The notes beneath the pieces are model-generated. The model saw only the letters and a list, made by a program, of their open reading frames with translations, did not search any database and was not told where the DNA came from. From an uncultured Lachnospiraceae bacterium (GTDB lineage: Bacteria > Bacillota > Clostridia > Lachnospirales > Lachnospiraceae), in NCBI GenBank assembly GCA_910579425.1, contig CAJTVL010000013.1, positions 1 to 64,000 of the forward strand: a stretch of DNA of 64,000 nt, in the 5' to 3' direction. Below, piece after piece: positions 51,893-61,886 of the stretch (position 1 is its first letter; every line of letters begins with the position of its first letter). The translations under genes were made by a program, and so were the position numbers.

Positions 51893-51909
51893 AAATATCC
51901 TCCCAAAAT

Positions 51910-52764
51910 CTAATCACTCAGTTTCCTGTGCAGTACCTCCAGGAAACTGACCTGACTGAGTTTTACTATTCCGGTAGTCTTTTTGGATTTGCGGATTTCA
52001 ATCTTCTCTCCCGTGCGCAATAACACTTTATGGCACCCGTCAAAAATTGCTTCTACCTCCTGTGTCTCCCCGTCCCTGCTGCTCTCAATCTCCACTGTAA
52101 CTCTGTCCTTTGACGAGAGCACGATACTCCTGTTGTGCATGGAATGGGGACAGATTGGGGTGAGCAAAATCAGCTCCGCCTTAGGCTCTACAATCGGCCC
52201 TCCCGCGGAAAGGCTGTAACCGGTAGAACCGGTCGGGGTTGCCACAATCACTCCGTCGCCGTGAAACCGATGAAGAAGCTGACCGTTCACATAAATATTA
52301 AAATTGATGATCTGCAAAGATCCCCGTCTCGTAATAACAATATCATTCAGCGCCCTTGTCTCATCCTTTACGGTTTCCGCCTCATAGCTCCTGCCCAGAA
52401 GCATCATGCGCTTTTCGATCGTAAACTCCTCCCGGATCAGCTTTTCAAGGGCGCTTTTGATCCCGTCCTTATTCACCTCTGTCAGAAACCCCAAAGTTCC
52501 CATATTGATTCCCAAAAAAGGAATATCCAGCTCTGCCAGATCAACCGCCGCCTGAAGCAGCGTCCCGTCTCCTCCCAGAACAATAATACAATCCACCTGG
52601 GGACTTACCTGCTCCCGGTAGGTATATCCGTCCCGGTCGAGCCTTGGAGTCCCGGCATCCACAACGCAGGCTATTCCAAGGTTTTCCAGATAATCCCTGA
52701 TAAAGCCGGCTGTAGTAAGCGCCCCCTCCCTGGTGGAGTTCGCGATTACATAAAAAAATTTCAT
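51910..52764 (-). CDS. nadK: NAD kinase
   Basis: A 284-residue enzyme with the GGDGT motif (residues 64-68), the ALNDIVITRRG nucleotide-binding loop and the TPTGSTGYSLSAGGP active-site segment. It phosphorylates NAD to NADP in the cytosol. Separated from tlyA by 15 bases and from argR by 17 bases, it belongs to the central operon from nusB to recN. Confidence 0.97.
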   Translation of the reverse strand: MKFFYVIANSTREGALTTAGFIRDYLENLGIACVVDAGTPRLDRDGYTYREQVSPQVDCIIVLGGDGTLLQAAVDLAELDIPFLGINMGTLGFLTEVNKDGIKSALEKLIREEFTIEKRMMLLGRSYEAETVKDETRALNDIVITRRGSLQIINFNIYVNGQLLHRFHGDGVIVATPTGSTGYSLSAGGPIVEPKAELILLTPICPHSMHNRSIVLSSKDRVTVEIESSRDGETQEVEAIFDGCHKVLLRTGEKIEIRKSKKTTGIVKLSQVSFLEVLHRKLSD

Positions 52765-52779
52765 AACCTTCCCCCTTGC

Positions 52780-53667
52780 TTATCCCAGAATTTCATGGGC
52801 TCCTGCAACTGTCCCGGAGATAAGCGCAGCTACCCCTTCCCGATAGGAATATCCGCTTTTTTGTTCTGTAATCTCCAAAAGCGCTCTCTGTGCCTCACTC
52901 TCTGTAAGCTCTGAAGTGTTTTGAGTTTTCATGGAATTTTTCCGCAGATGAAGCAGATATTCGATATTCCCCTCCGGACCTTTGATGGGGGAAAAATCAA
53001 GATGCAAAACGTCAAATCCGATATGATCCGCAAAGTCAATGATCTTTCTGATCACTTCCTCATGAATTTTAGGTTCCCGGACTACTCCCTTTTTTCCTAC
53101 TTTTTCGCGTCCGGCTTCAAACTGAGGCTTAATCAGGCAAACCATCTCTCCCGGGCCGGTAAGAAGCGCCCGGGCCGGCAGAAGAATTTTGGTCAATGAG
53201 ATAAAGGACACGTCTACAGACGCAAAATCAGGCTTTTCTTCTATATCCGCAGGAGTCATGAATCTGAAATTAGTCTTTTCCATACAGACCACCCGGGGAT
53301 CGGATCTCAACTTCCAGTCAAGCTGTCCATACCCCACGTCCACAGAATATACCTTACTGGCGCCGTTTTGCAGCATACAGTCAGTAAAGCCCCCTGTAGA
53401 GGCGCCGATGTCCATACAGACCTGTCCCTCAAGCTCAAGACCGAATTCGGACATTGCCTTTTCCAGCTTAAGGCCTCCCCTGCTTACATATTTAAGCACT
53501 GCCCCCTTCACTTCTATATGTACCTTATCCGGATCAAAGAATGTGCCTGCTTTGTCCTCGCGCTGTCCGTCCACAAACACATTCCCTGACATAATGAGAG
53601 CTTTGGCCTTTTCTCTGGAGGCGGCCAGCCCCTGTCGTACAAGCAATAGATCCAATCGCTCCTTCAT
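52780..53667 (-). CDS. tlyA: TlyA-family rRNA 2'-O-methyltransferase
   Basis: A 295-residue protein with an N-terminal S4 RNA-binding domain (RLDLLLVRQGLAASREKAKAL in part, ending NVFVDGQ) and an FtsJ-like methyltransferase: CMDIGASTGGFTDC binds SAM and FASVDVSFISL follows. TlyA methylates cytidines in 16S or 23S rRNA; related members are annotated as hemolysin A. It starts 2 bases after dxs stops. Confidence 0.95.
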   Translation of the reverse strand: MKERLDLLLVRQGLAASREKAKALIMSGNVFVDGQREDKAGTFFDPDKVHIEVKGAVLKYVSRGGLKLEKAMSEFGLELEGQVCMDIGASTGGFTDCMLQNGASKVYSVDVGYGQLDWKLRSDPRVVCMEKTNFRFMTPADIEEKPDFASVDVSFISLTKILLPARALLTGPGEMVCLIKPQFEAGREKVGKKGVVREPKIHEEVIRKIIDFADHIGFDVLHLDFSPIKGPEGNIEYLLHLRKNSMKTQNTSELTESEAQRALLEITEQKSGYSYREGVAALISGTVAGAHEILG

Positions 53668-53669
53668 GA

Positions 53670-55529
53670 TCAGCTTCCCATCTCTTTTTTGATTTTTTCC
53701 ACAATGGTTTCCGCATCAATACCGATTTCCTGCTTCAGCTGCTCCACATTGCCATGCTCCACATACGCATCCGGTATGGCGATCTGCAAAAATCCGGCTT
53801 TCATATCCATTTCATTCATTGCTTTCCTGACCTTTTCCCCGTAACCGCCGCTGGCAACGTTTTCTTCCATGGAAACCACCAGCCTGTGATTCTCACAGGC
53901 CCACTTTACCGCTCTCAAATCAATAGGCTTCACGAATCTGGCATTAATCACACTGCACTTATGACCTTCCTGATTGAGCCGCGTCTTCACCTCCTGCGCG
54001 GTCTTTACCATACTTCCCACTGCCATGAGGCAGATTTCCCCTTCCGCATAGAGAAGCTCTCCCTTCCCCATTTCAATGGGGCTGCGGTATTCCTTCAGTC
54101 CCCCGTAAGCCTCTCCTCTGGGATAGCGGATTGCCACCGGCCCGTCGAAAGCTATGGCAAATTTCACCATATCGGAAAGCTCCCATTTGTTTTTGGGCGC
54201 CATGATGTGCATATTGGGAATGGATGACAGGTAGGAAAGATCAAAAATCCCCTGGTGCGTTTCCCCGTCGCTTCCCACCAGGCCGGCCCGGTCAATGGCA
54301 AAGACCACCGGAAGGTTCTGAATACATACGTCATGCAAGATCTGGTCATAGGCTCTCTGCAAAAAGGAGGAATAGATCGCCACAACGGGCTTTAATCCCC
54401 CGGCGGAAAGCCCCGCCGCAAAGGTTACCGCATGCTCTTCCGCTATTCCCACATCAAAGAAACGTTCCGGATACATATTTCTGAAGCGCTTTAAACCGGT
54501 TCCGTCCGGCATGGCCGCAGTGATGGCGACCACTTTTTCGTCTCTTGCCCCCAGCTTCGTCATGACGGTTGAGAAAATATCCGTATAGCTGGCCACCGTC
54601 CGCGGTTTCGTGGGAAGCCCTGTCTCTATGTCAAAGGGCTCCGCTCCGTGGAACCTTGCCGGATGACGCTCTGCCGGCGCAAAACCCTTCCCTTTCTGGG
54701 TAATCACATGGACAAGCACCGCGTTCCTGGTTCTTTTGGCCTCCTGCAGCACCTTGAGCATTGCAGGAATGTTGTGTCCGTCCACAGGCCCCAAATAGGT
54801 AATTCCCATATCCTCAAAGAACATTCCCGGCACTACCAGATGTTTAAAGCTGCTCTTAGCCTTGCGGATGCCCTCCACCACTCTGTCGCCTATGGGAATA
54901 TCCTTCAGAGTATTATATACCCCTTCCTTAATGTCAAGATAGGCATTGGCTGTCCGGATGTTATTCAGATACTTGGACATCCCGCCCACATTTTCGGAAA
55001 TGGACATATTATTGTCATTTAATACGATAATAAAGTTCGTCTCCAGCTTGGCGGCATTATTCAGGGCTTCATAGGCCATGCCTCCGGTTAAGGAACCGTC
55101 GCCGATCACCGAAACTACGGTGTTTGTCCCACCCTGAATATCTCTTGCCTTGACAAGTCCCAGCCCCGCAGAAATAGAAGTGGAACTGTGCCCCGTATCA
55201 AAGCAGTCACACTCACTCTCCTTTCGCTTGGGAAAACCGCTCAGGCCGCCCTGCCTGCGCAGATTTTCAAAGCCCTCCCGTCTGCCTGTAAGAAGCTTAT
55301 GGGTGTAGGACTGATGGCCCACGTCCCAGATCAGCTTGTCCTGCGGAAGATCCAAAAACAAATGAAGAGCCATGGTAAGCTCCACCGCTCCCAGATTAGA
55401 ACCCAAATGCCCGCCGCTGCGGGAGATTTTTTCGATCAGGAAATCCCGGATCTCCTGTGCAAGCTCCTGATAGTCCGCGGAATCTATATTCTTAATATCA
55501 TTGGCGCCTTTAATCATATCAAGTAACAT
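53670..55529 (-). CDS. dxs: 1-deoxy-D-xylulose-5-phosphate synthase
   Basis: A 619-residue thiamine diphosphate enzyme with DVGHQSYTHKLLTGR near residue 70, the metal-binding GDGSLTGGMAYEALNNA at 143 and, in the C-terminal half, IAEEHAVTFAAGL and SDGETHQGIFD. It condenses pyruvate and glyceraldehyde 3-phosphate, the first step of the MEP isoprenoid route, and also supplies thiamine and pyridoxal synthesis. Its neighbour ispA uses the end product. An AAGGTAGAG site precedes the ATG. Confidence 0.97.
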   Translation of the reverse strand: MLLDMIKGANDIKNIDSADYQELAQEIRDFLIEKISRSGGHLGSNLGAVELTMALHLFLDLPQDKLIWDVGHQSYTHKLLTGRREGFENLRRQGGLSGFPKRKESECDCFDTGHSSTSISAGLGLVKARDIQGGTNTVVSVIGDGSLTGGMAYEALNNAAKLETNFIIVLNDNNMSISENVGGMSKYLNNIRTANAYLDIKEGVYNTLKDIPIGDRVVEGIRKAKSSFKHLVVPGMFFEDMGITYLGPVDGHNIPAMLKVLQEAKRTRNAVLVHVITQKGKGFAPAERHPARFHGAEPFDIETGLPTKPRTVASYTDIFSTVMTKLGARDEKVVAITAAMPDGTGLKRFRNMYPERFFDVGIAEEHAVTFAAGLSAGGLKPVVAIYSSFLQRAYDQILHDVCIQNLPVVFAIDRAGLVGSDGETHQGIFDLSYLSSIPNMHIMAPKNKWELSDMVKFAIAFDGPVAIRYPRGEAYGGLKEYRSPIEMGKGELLYAEGEICLMAVGSMVKTAQEVKTRLNQEGHKCSVINARFVKPIDLRAVKWACENHRLVVSMEENVASGGYGEKVRKAMNEMDMKAGFLQIAIPDAYVEHGNVEQLKQEIGIDAETIVEKIKKEMGS

Positions 55530-55579
55530 ATTCTCTACCTTCTTTTCTTTCGTCCGCCCCTCTTTAGAAACTGCCGCGC

Positions 55580-56479
55580 TTATTTTTCCCTGGTAATCAG
55601 GGAAGAAACAAGCTCTTCCAGAAACTCATTTCGCCTCTCAAAGGACTGCAGAATCAAAATCGCCTCTGCAGACATTCTCTTTACCTCCTTTTGGGAAGCT
55701 TCCAGCCCATGAAAGGAAACATAGGTAAGCTTGTGATTTCTCTCATCGCTTCCCACAGGCTTGCCTAACACCTCCTGACTGCTGATCACGTCCAGAATAT
55801 CATCCTGAATCTGAAAGGCAATCCCGATCAGAGCACCTGCCCGCTCCATGGCATCCACCGCCTCTCCCCCGGCCCCGGCCAGAATGGCTCCAATCATCAT
55901 GGCTGCCTGAATCAATGCGGCGGTTTTATTTTCGTGGATAAACAGAAGTTCTTCTTCTGTCACCACCTCTTTGCTTTCTGACTCAAGATCGGCAGACTGA
56001 CCGCCGATCATACCGCCGATCCCTGCCTTCTGGGAAAGCACCTTAAGAGCTGCCGCCGCCCGCTCCATGGCTTTGGGGTCCTCTGCCTGCGTAAAAGCAC
56101 TGGCTGCCGTTTCATAGGCCAGATTCAGCAGCCCATCCCCTGCAAGCACTGCCATCCCGTCGCCGTAAACCTTCCAGGTGGTCTTTCGGCCTCTGCGGTA
56201 TTCATCATTGTCCATGGCCGGCAAATCGTCATGCACCAGGGAATAGTTATGAATCATTTCAAGAGCCGCCATAAAGGGCTCTGCCGTTTTCCCCTCTCCC
56301 CCAAACAGAAAGAAGCTCTCCTCTAAAAGTACCGGACGCAGACGTTTTCCGCCCGCCGTTACGCTATAATTCATAGCCTCGGTTACTTTCCCGGAAAAGC
56401 CCTCCGCCTCTGGCAGATACTTCCTTAAGACCGCTTCCGCCCGGTCTGTCTTTGCATCCAGTATTTCCTTAAAATTCAT
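55580..56479 (-). CDS. ispA: Farnesyl/geranyl diphosphate synthase
   Basis: A 299-residue trans-prenyltransferase. The first Asp-rich motif DDLPAMD is at residues 84-90, the second DDILD near 215, with GGKRLRPVL at 43 and MIGGQSADLE in between. It condenses IPP with allylic diphosphates to give farnesyl diphosphate for quinone and undecaprenyl carriers. The start at 56479, preceded by GGAG, overlaps the end of xseB by 11 bases; the upstream alternative is less likely. Confidence 0.96.
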   Translation of the reverse strand: MNFKEILDAKTDRAEAVLRKYLPEAEGFSGKVTEAMNYSVTAGGKRLRPVLLEESFFLFGGEGKTAEPFMAALEMIHNYSLVHDDLPAMDNDEYRRGRKTTWKVYGDGMAVLAGDGLLNLAYETAASAFTQAEDPKAMERAAAALKVLSQKAGIGGMIGGQSADLESESKEVVTEEELLFIHENKTAALIQAAMMIGAILAGAGGEAVDAMERAGALIGIAFQIQDDILDVISSQEVLGKPVGSDERNHKLTYVSFHGLEASQKEVKRMSAEAILILQSFERRNEFLEELVSSLITREK

Positions 56480-56687
56480 TGGTTTCTCCATCCTCATTTA
56501 AAACCAGTACCCTTTTTTCCACCATGTCAATGGACTGATTGCATTTTTTGAGCAGCTCCATGCCGTTTTTGTAAATTTGGAAGGACTCCTCCAGGGAAAT
56601 ATCCTCCTGCTCCAAAGCCGCTACCGTCTCCTCCAGCTTCTCAAAAGCTTCCTCCAGCTTCAGATCTTTGGTCTCATTATTCTCCAT
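56469..56687 (-). CDS. xseB: Exodeoxyribonuclease VII small subunit
   Basis: A 72-residue helical protein (LEEAFEKLEETVAALEQEDISLEES in part, then YKNGMELLKKCNQSID), the small subunit of exonuclease VII. Several copies wrap around the large subunit. It overlaps both xseA and ispA by 11 bases, so translation of the three is coupled. Confidence 0.95.
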   Translation of the reverse strand: MENNETKDLKLEEAFEKLEETVAALEQEDISLEESFQIYKNGMELLKKCNQSIDMVEKRVLVLNEDGETNEF

Positions 56688-57915
56688 ACTGACTGATTCC
56701 CTTTCTGTGCGGGTATTTCCCTTTCACCTCTGCCTCCACTCTTCCGTTTTTTACATAGATGTGGAGCCTGTCCCCGGGAGAAACCTGATTGACATCCGTA
56801 AAGGTTCTCCCCTCCTCATCGGCCACATAAGAATATCCCTGATTTAACTTATCGAGAGGAGACAGCCCTTTGAGTTTTTCGATATACAGGGCCAGCCGGT
56901 GTCTGCTCTTTACAAGCCTTTCCTTCATCGCTGCCGATAACCGCTCCTCAATGCCGATGGCATAGGTTCTTTTCTCCCTCACCCTGCTCATAGGGCTGTT
57001 TGCCCTGAGCCTGGCCTCCAGTGTCTGCAAAGCCGCGCGGCTTAACCGGATACGCCCCTGTATCTGCCGGTTCAGCGCTGCCTTCAATCCTTCCAGCCTG
57101 GCCATGAAAAGCGCCAGATCAAAGACGGCGAGCTCGGCCGCCGCCGAAGGCGTGGGTGCGCGCAAATCCGCCACATAATCAATGATCGTGGTATCCACCT
57201 CATGGCCCACCGCTGAAATTACGGGAACACTGCAGTCAAAAACCGCCTGAGCCACCGCTTCTTCATTGAACGCCCACAAATCTTCTATAGAGCCGCCGCC
57301 CCGCCCTACAATCATAACGTCAACCTGCCGGCACTCTAACTCCCTGATTCCCTTCACAATGCTTGCCGCGGCACTCTCCCCCTGTACGATGGCGGGGTAC
57401 AGGATGATCTGCACAAAGGGATTTCTTCGTAAGGCCACATTGATAATATCCCTGACTGCCGCTCCGGTAGGAGCCGTCACCACCCCCAAGGTTCTTATAA
57501 ACTGCGGAATGGGCTTTTTGTACTCGGGCGCAAACATCCCCCGTTCGAGAAGTTCGCTCTTTAACTGCTCAAATTTCTCGTAAAGCGCCCCTGCTCCATC
57601 CCGGGTGATGCGCCTGGCATACATCTGGTATTTCCCGTCCCGCTCATACACCTCAATGCTCCCTCTGACCACCACCTGCATCCCTTCCGCCATCCGAAAG
57701 GTAAGGCCTGAGCGGTTTCCTGCAAACATCACGCAGGCAATGGTACCCTTTTCATCCTTTAAGGTAAAATAAATATGTCCGGAGGAATGGTATTTGCAGT
57801 TACTGATCTCTCCCTTCACGGAAAGCTCCTGCAGCAAAAAATCCTGTGCGAACATATTTTTAATATAGGAATTAACCTGTCCAACGCTATAAATGTTCTG
57901 CATTCCGCTCTCCAT
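56677..57915 (-). CDS. xseA: Exodeoxyribonuclease VII large subunit
   Basis: A 412-residue protein with an N-terminal OB-fold (YSVGQVNSYIKNMF, SGHIYFTLKDEKGTIACVMF in part), the catalytic region with VIVGRGGGSIEDLWAFNEE, SAVGHEVDTTIIDYVADLRAPTP in part, and a C-terminal coiled-coil region. It degrades single-stranded DNA from both ends. I take the ATG at 57915 behind GGGAGG; an ATG at 57903 is also possible. The longer frame to 57951 overlaps nusB. Confidence 0.95.
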   Translation of the reverse strand: MESGMQNIYSVGQVNSYIKNMFAQDFLLQELSVKGEISNCKYHSSGHIYFTLKDEKGTIACVMFAGNRSGLTFRMAEGMQVVVRGSIEVYERDGKYQMYARRITRDGAGALYEKFEQLKSELLERGMFAPEYKKPIPQFIRTLGVVTAPTGAAVRDIINVALRRNPFVQIILYPAIVQGESAAASIVKGIRELECRQVDVMIVGRGGGSIEDLWAFNEEAVAQAVFDCSVPVISAVGHEVDTTIIDYVADLRAPTPSAAAELAVFDLALFMARLEGLKAALNRQIQGRIRLSRAALQTLEARLRANSPMSRVREKRTYAIGIEERLSAAMKERLVKSRHRLALYIEKLKGLSPLDKLNQGYSYVADEEGRTFTDVNQVSPGDRLHIYVKNGRVEAEVKGKYPHRKGISQYGE

Positions 57916-57943
57916 GCCTTTTTCCCTCCCAGACCGAGGGCTT

Positions 57944-58342
57944 CTATACAAACTTTGCCAGAACGCCGTTCACAAAGGAGGACGAGGAATCCTGTCCGAA
58001 TTTCTTGGCCAGCTCCACCGCCTCATTGATCGCCACACCTGTGGGAATTTCCTCATCATATAAAATCTCGTATACTGCAAGTCTTAAAATAGTAAGGTCG
58101 ACCTTTCCCATACGGGAGGTTTCCCACCCCTCAACCCTGTCATTTAATGCAGAGTCGATACGGTCCAGATTCTCTATGATCTTATGAAACTTTTCACTGA
58201 TCCGGGTATTCTCCTTCTCTGACATGCCGTTTTCCTCATCCCGGAAGAAAAAATCCTCCTGTTCGGCAATCTCTTCTCTGGCATTAAACTCCACCCGGAA
58301 TAACAGCTTGAAGACTTGTTCTCTTAATTCTCTTCTGCCCAT
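57944..58342 (-). CDS. nusB: Transcription antitermination protein NusB
   Basis: A 132-residue all-helical protein starting MGRRELREQVFKLLFRVEF and ending with the ILYDEEIPTGVAINEAVELAKKFG signature of NusB. It binds boxA RNA with NusE in rRNA antitermination. The start at 58342 is chosen because the longer frame runs back into the Asp23 gene. Confidence 0.95.
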   Translation of the reverse strand: MGRRELREQVFKLLFRVEFNAREEIAEQEDFFFRDEENGMSEKENTRISEKFHKIIENLDRIDSALNDRVEGWETSRMGKVDLTILRLAVYEILYDEEIPTGVAINEAVELAKKFGQDSSSSFVNGVLAKFV

Positions 58343-58358
58343 ATTATCTGTCCCGTAT

Positions 58359-58739
58359 TTATTTTTCTTTTTGCATGCAAACCCCGGCAATGCGGATATC
58401 CACATCGGATACCTCCAGCCCGGTCATATTCTCTACCGTTGATTTGACTTTCTCCTGGACTCTCTGGGAAATTGCCGGGATGTTGTAGCCATACTCCACC
58501 ACCAGTGCAAGCTCTGTCTTTACTCTCTTGCCGTTTACTTCCACTCTGACGCCCCTTGCCAGATTTTTCACACCCATCCTGCTTTTCAGTTCATTGCCGA
58601 TGTTGCCTGCCATGGAGGCAACACCCTTTACGTCGCTTGCCGCAAGACCGGCGATCATTGCCACAACGTCATCGGCAATTTTTACTGTGCCAAGCTCCTC
58701 ATGCAGCACATGCATATTCTGTTCTACTGCTTTGTCCAT
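58359..58739 (-). CDS. Asp23/Gls24 family envelope stress protein
   Basis: A 126-residue protein of the Asp23/Gls24 family: VAMIAGLAASDVKGVASMAG, VRVEVNGKRVKTELALVVEYGYNI in part and VEVSDVDI-like end (GLEVSDVDIRIAGV). It is cytosolic and membrane-associated in Firmicutes and accumulates under alkaline or envelope stress. It appears to be the first gene of the nusB-to-recN operon, with only about 140 bases to the next upstream gene. Confidence 0.93.
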   Translation of the reverse strand: MDKAVEQNMHVLHEELGTVKIADDVVAMIAGLAASDVKGVASMAGNIGNELKSRMGVKNLARGVRVEVNGKRVKTELALVVEYGYNIPAISQRVQEKVKSTVENMTGLEVSDVDIRIAGVCMQKEK

Positions 58740-58878
58740 AATCTATCCCTTTCTTTCCTTTGATTGCCAGCTTCCCTATTATAAATTATAACACATATCA
58801 TACCAAAAAATCCGTTTTTTGCCTAGCCCCAGTCAGAGAAAAATGCTGTCCGTGACGGTTCAGCCCCGATCCTTACTG

Positions 58879-60150
58879 CTACAGCCAAAAGCTGAGGCTG
58901 AGCTGCTCTTCATTTTCGGCGTAGGAAACCGTCCCCTCCTGGGTATTCAGATAGTCAAAAATTTCCTGCTCCTCTATCAGATGCCTTATCATCTCATCAT
59001 AAACCGTCAAATCCGCGCATTTTAAAGTCACATAGGTGCTTCCCCGCTCATAAGATGCCGCAAATACCTGCTCTAACTTTTCCCTGTCTGTCTGGGTAAA
59101 ATAGAGCCCCTCTCTGACATAATAGTTATCTTCCATGGAGTCGCAGACAGGCACCTCGACAATCGGATCGATCATATGGGTTCTTGTAAGCTGGCTTGTG
59201 GTAACGCAGAGATAATCGTAGTTGATGGGCGGGATACTGCCAATGCCCTGATCTACATTCCCCCCCACAATCTGGTAGGAAGCGTCCCCCCATGTGGTAT
59301 CCACATAGTAGTAATCGCCGTCCAGCTTTACCAGGTTCCAGGCATGTCCCTCTCCGCCGGATACTCTTCCCATAATAAGCGTTGACTCGATTCCAGCCTT
59401 CCTCAAGAGATACTGTGTCGCTTTGGCATAGCCCTGACACACGCTTTTGCGATGAATAAACACGGAGCAGATATTTTGATTGTCGGGGATTGCAGCATCG
59501 TATTCCGTATGATTTATAATGTACTCATAAATATACTTTACTTTCTCATAGTCTCCAAATCCCGCCTCCATTCCGGAAAGACATTCCTCCACATACCGGG
59601 CAATCTGGGCCCTGCGAAGCTCAGCCTCCTTTTCCGTTATATTGTAGGTCCCGGAGAATGTGATCTTTTTGACCACCTCCCCTAAGGTATATCTGGTAAA
59701 GGTATATCCGTCTACATAAAAGATTTCGGGATGATCATTGAGCACACACTGGAAAACCTTCTCAATTTTTTCCGCCTCCATGCAGGATAACGCCGTTCCT
59801 TCTCCGAATTCAGTGAGAATTTTGAGAATTTCAGCATAGATCACCTGCTCCTCTTCACTGAGCCTGTCGTAATAAAACAGTCCCCTCTGCTGCTTTCTGA
59901 GCTGGTTCGTCTCCTCCATGGAGATACCGGGAATGGCATTTACCTCCTCCGAATCCGTTTCCTGCTTTTGCGTTTCGGCCGGTTCCTCCTCCTTCGCCGG
60001 TTCCTTCTCTCCGGCCGGCTTCCCCTGGACATCCTCTCTATTTAATTGTGTCTCATTTTGGGCCGGTTTATCCTGCTTTTCCGGATGAGCGCACCCGATC
60101 AGCAACAGCATACAGGATAAAAGCAGACCTATAGTTCGTCTTATTTTCAT
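58879..60150 (-). CDS. Transglutaminase-like lipoprotein
   Basis: A 423-residue protein with a lipoprotein signal (IGLLLSCMLLLIGCAH, Cys near residue 20), an acidic/Lys linker, and a transglutaminase-like protease fold. The catalytic triad is visible as Cys in SVCQGYAKATQYLL, His in GEGHAWNLVKLDG and Asp in YVDTTWGD. Such exported proteins cross-link or cleave cell-surface proteins; the activity is not predicted. The start MKIRRTIG at 60150 is used. It lies between Asp23 and prfC, has no obvious operon partner, and is probably specific to this lineage. Confidence 0.88.
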   Translation of the reverse strand: MKIRRTIGLLLSCMLLLIGCAHPEKQDKPAQNETQLNREDVQGKPAGEKEPAKEEEPAETQKQETDSEEVNAIPGISMEETNQLRKQQRGLFYYDRLSEEEQVIYAEILKILTEFGEGTALSCMEAEKIEKVFQCVLNDHPEIFYVDGYTFTRYTLGEVVKKITFSGTYNITEKEAELRRAQIARYVEECLSGMEAGFGDYEKVKYIYEYIINHTEYDAAIPDNQNICSVFIHRKSVCQGYAKATQYLLRKAGIESTLIMGRVSGGEGHAWNLVKLDGDYYYVDTTWGDASYQIVGGNVDQGIGSIPPINYDYLCVTTSQLTRTHMIDPIVEVPVCDSMEDNYYVREGLYFTQTDREKLEQVFAASYERGSTYVTLKCADLTVYDEMIRHLIEEQEIFDYLNTQEGTVSYAENEEQLSLSFWL

Positions 60151-60199
60151 ACACAATGCCTATTTACTACGCCTGTTCGTTCCATCTGATTCTTCAAGA

Positions 60200-60228
60200 C
60201 GGCAGTCCGGTCAAAGACCGGGCTGTCG
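60200..60228 (-). terminator. Hairpin after prfC
   Basis: A 13-bp stem (60200-60212 with 60216-60228, AAA loop, two wobble pairs) begins directly after the prfC stop codon. The T-run on the minus strand is poor, so it is a weak terminator or an RNA-stabilising hairpin. Confidence 0.5.
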
Positions 60229-61821
60229 CTAGTTACGTCCAAACTCCGAAAGCTTAAGCCCCTCATTCCTGTCCAGAGTCATCCCTACGCTCCATGCGTT
60301 GATGAATAAAAGAAGAGGATTTCCTTTCAGATCTTTTATTTTTTTCATATCGGAGGTGCCGGTGAGCTTGTCCAGCTCAATATCCTTGTTTTCAATCCAC
60401 CGGATATGCTCATAGGGTAAATTCTCCAGCTTAATCTCCACATTATATTCGTTTTCCAGGCGATACTTCAGCACATCAAACTGTAAAACGCCTACCACGC
60501 CCACAATAATCTCTTCCATACCGGTATTAAATTCCTGGAAAATCTGGATGGCCCCTTCCTGTGCAATCTGAGTGATTCCTTTTACAAATTGTTTTCTCTT
60601 CATGGTATCCATCTGCCTGACTCTGGCAAAATGCTCGGGAGCAAAGGTGGGAATCCCCTCATAGCGAAACTGCTCCTTGGGCATGCACAGAGTATCTCCG
60701 ATGGAAAACTGTCCCGGGTCAAAAACACCGATAATGTCTCCGGCATAAGCTTCCTCCAGTACCTTTCTCTCGCTGGCCATAATCTGCTGAGGCTGTGAGA
60801 GCCGCATCACTTTTCCGCCCTGCACATGTTTGACCTCCATACTTGCCTCATATTTGCCGGAACAAATCCTCATAAAGGCGATCCTGTCTCTGTGGGCCTT
60901 GTTCATATTGGCCTGGATCTTAAAGACAAAGGCAGAAAACTCCTGTTCTGTGGGGGAAATGATTCCCACATCCGCCTTTCTTGGAAGCGGAGTTGTAGTC
61001 ATTTTCAGAAAATGCTGCAAAAAGAACTCCACACCAAAATTTGTCAAAGCAGAACCAAAAAACACAGGCGTCAAATCCCCTGCCTGAACCTGCTCCAAAT
61101 CAAATTCCGCACTGGCTCCGTCCAAAAGCTCAATCTCATCCGAAAGCAGCCCTGCCGCTTCCTCTCCGATTGCCGCCAAAAGATTATCTCTCTCGTCTGC
61201 CGGGATCTCCCTGCTCTCCCCCTCTTTGGTTCCTTTTTCCGTATCGGAATAGGTAATGACACACCTTCTTTCCCTGTCATATACCCCTTTAAATCTCTTT
61301 CCCGAACCGATGGGCCAATTCACCGGGCAAGTGGCAATCCCAAGCTCCTTCTCGATCTCATCCAGAAGCTCGAAGGTATCGTTGGCATCCCGGTCCATTT
61401 TGTTGATAAAGGTAAAAATAGGAATTTTCCGCATAACGCAGACCTTAAAAAGCTTTCTGGTCTGGGCTTCCACGCCCTTGGACGCATCGATCACCATCAC
61501 CGCGGAATCCGCCGCCATCAGGGTACGGTAGGTATCCTCCGAGAAATCCTGATGTCCCGGGGTATCCAGAATGTTGATACAAAAATTGTTATATTCAAAC
61601 TGCAGCACCGAAGAGGTGACGGAGATCCCTCTTTCCTTCTCGATCTCCATCCAATCGGATACAGCATGTCTTGCCGTGGCTTTTCCCTTCACGCTTCCGG
61701 CCAGATTGATGGCCCCTCCATAGAGCAGAAACTTTTCTGTCAGGGTGGTTTTCCCCGCATCGGGGTGGGAAATGATGGCAAAGGTTCTTCTTCTGTTTAT
61801 TTCATGTTCATAATTACTCAC
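60229..61821 (-). CDS. prfC: Peptide chain release factor 3
   Basis: A 530-residue translational GTPase with the G1 loop HPDAGKTT at residues 19-26, ARHAVSDWMEIEKERGISVTSS in part, DTPGHQDFSEDTYRTL and FINKMDRD for G3 and G4. RF3 recycles RF1 and RF2 from the ribosome. The GTG start at 61821 follows GGAGG with 9-base spacing. In Firmicutes prfC is not always near the spoIII genes; here it is 243 bases from spoIIIAH. Confidence 0.97.
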   Translation of the reverse strand: MSNYEHEINRRRTFAIISHPDAGKTTLTEKFLLYGGAINLAGSVKGKATARHAVSDWMEIEKERGISVTSSVLQFEYNNFCINILDTPGHQDFSEDTYRTLMAADSAVMVIDASKGVEAQTRKLFKVCVMRKIPIFTFINKMDRDANDTFELLDEIEKELGIATCPVNWPIGSGKRFKGVYDRERRCVITYSDTEKGTKEGESREIPADERDNLLAAIGEEAAGLLSDEIELLDGASAEFDLEQVQAGDLTPVFFGSALTNFGVEFFLQHFLKMTTTPLPRKADVGIISPTEQEFSAFVFKIQANMNKAHRDRIAFMRICSGKYEASMEVKHVQGGKVMRLSQPQQIMASERKVLEEAYAGDIIGVFDPGQFSIGDTLCMPKEQFRYEGIPTFAPEHFARVRQMDTMKRKQFVKGITQIAQEGAIQIFQEFNTGMEEIIVGVVGVLQFDVLKYRLENEYNVEIKLENLPYEHIRWIENKDIELDKLTGTSDMKKIKDLKGNPLLLFINAWSVGMTLDRNEGLKLSEFGRN

Positions 61822-61886
61822 GTGTTTTTCCTCCGGATTCTTTCAATTGTATTTTGCTTTTCTCTGTCATGGGGAAACAGGCGCTT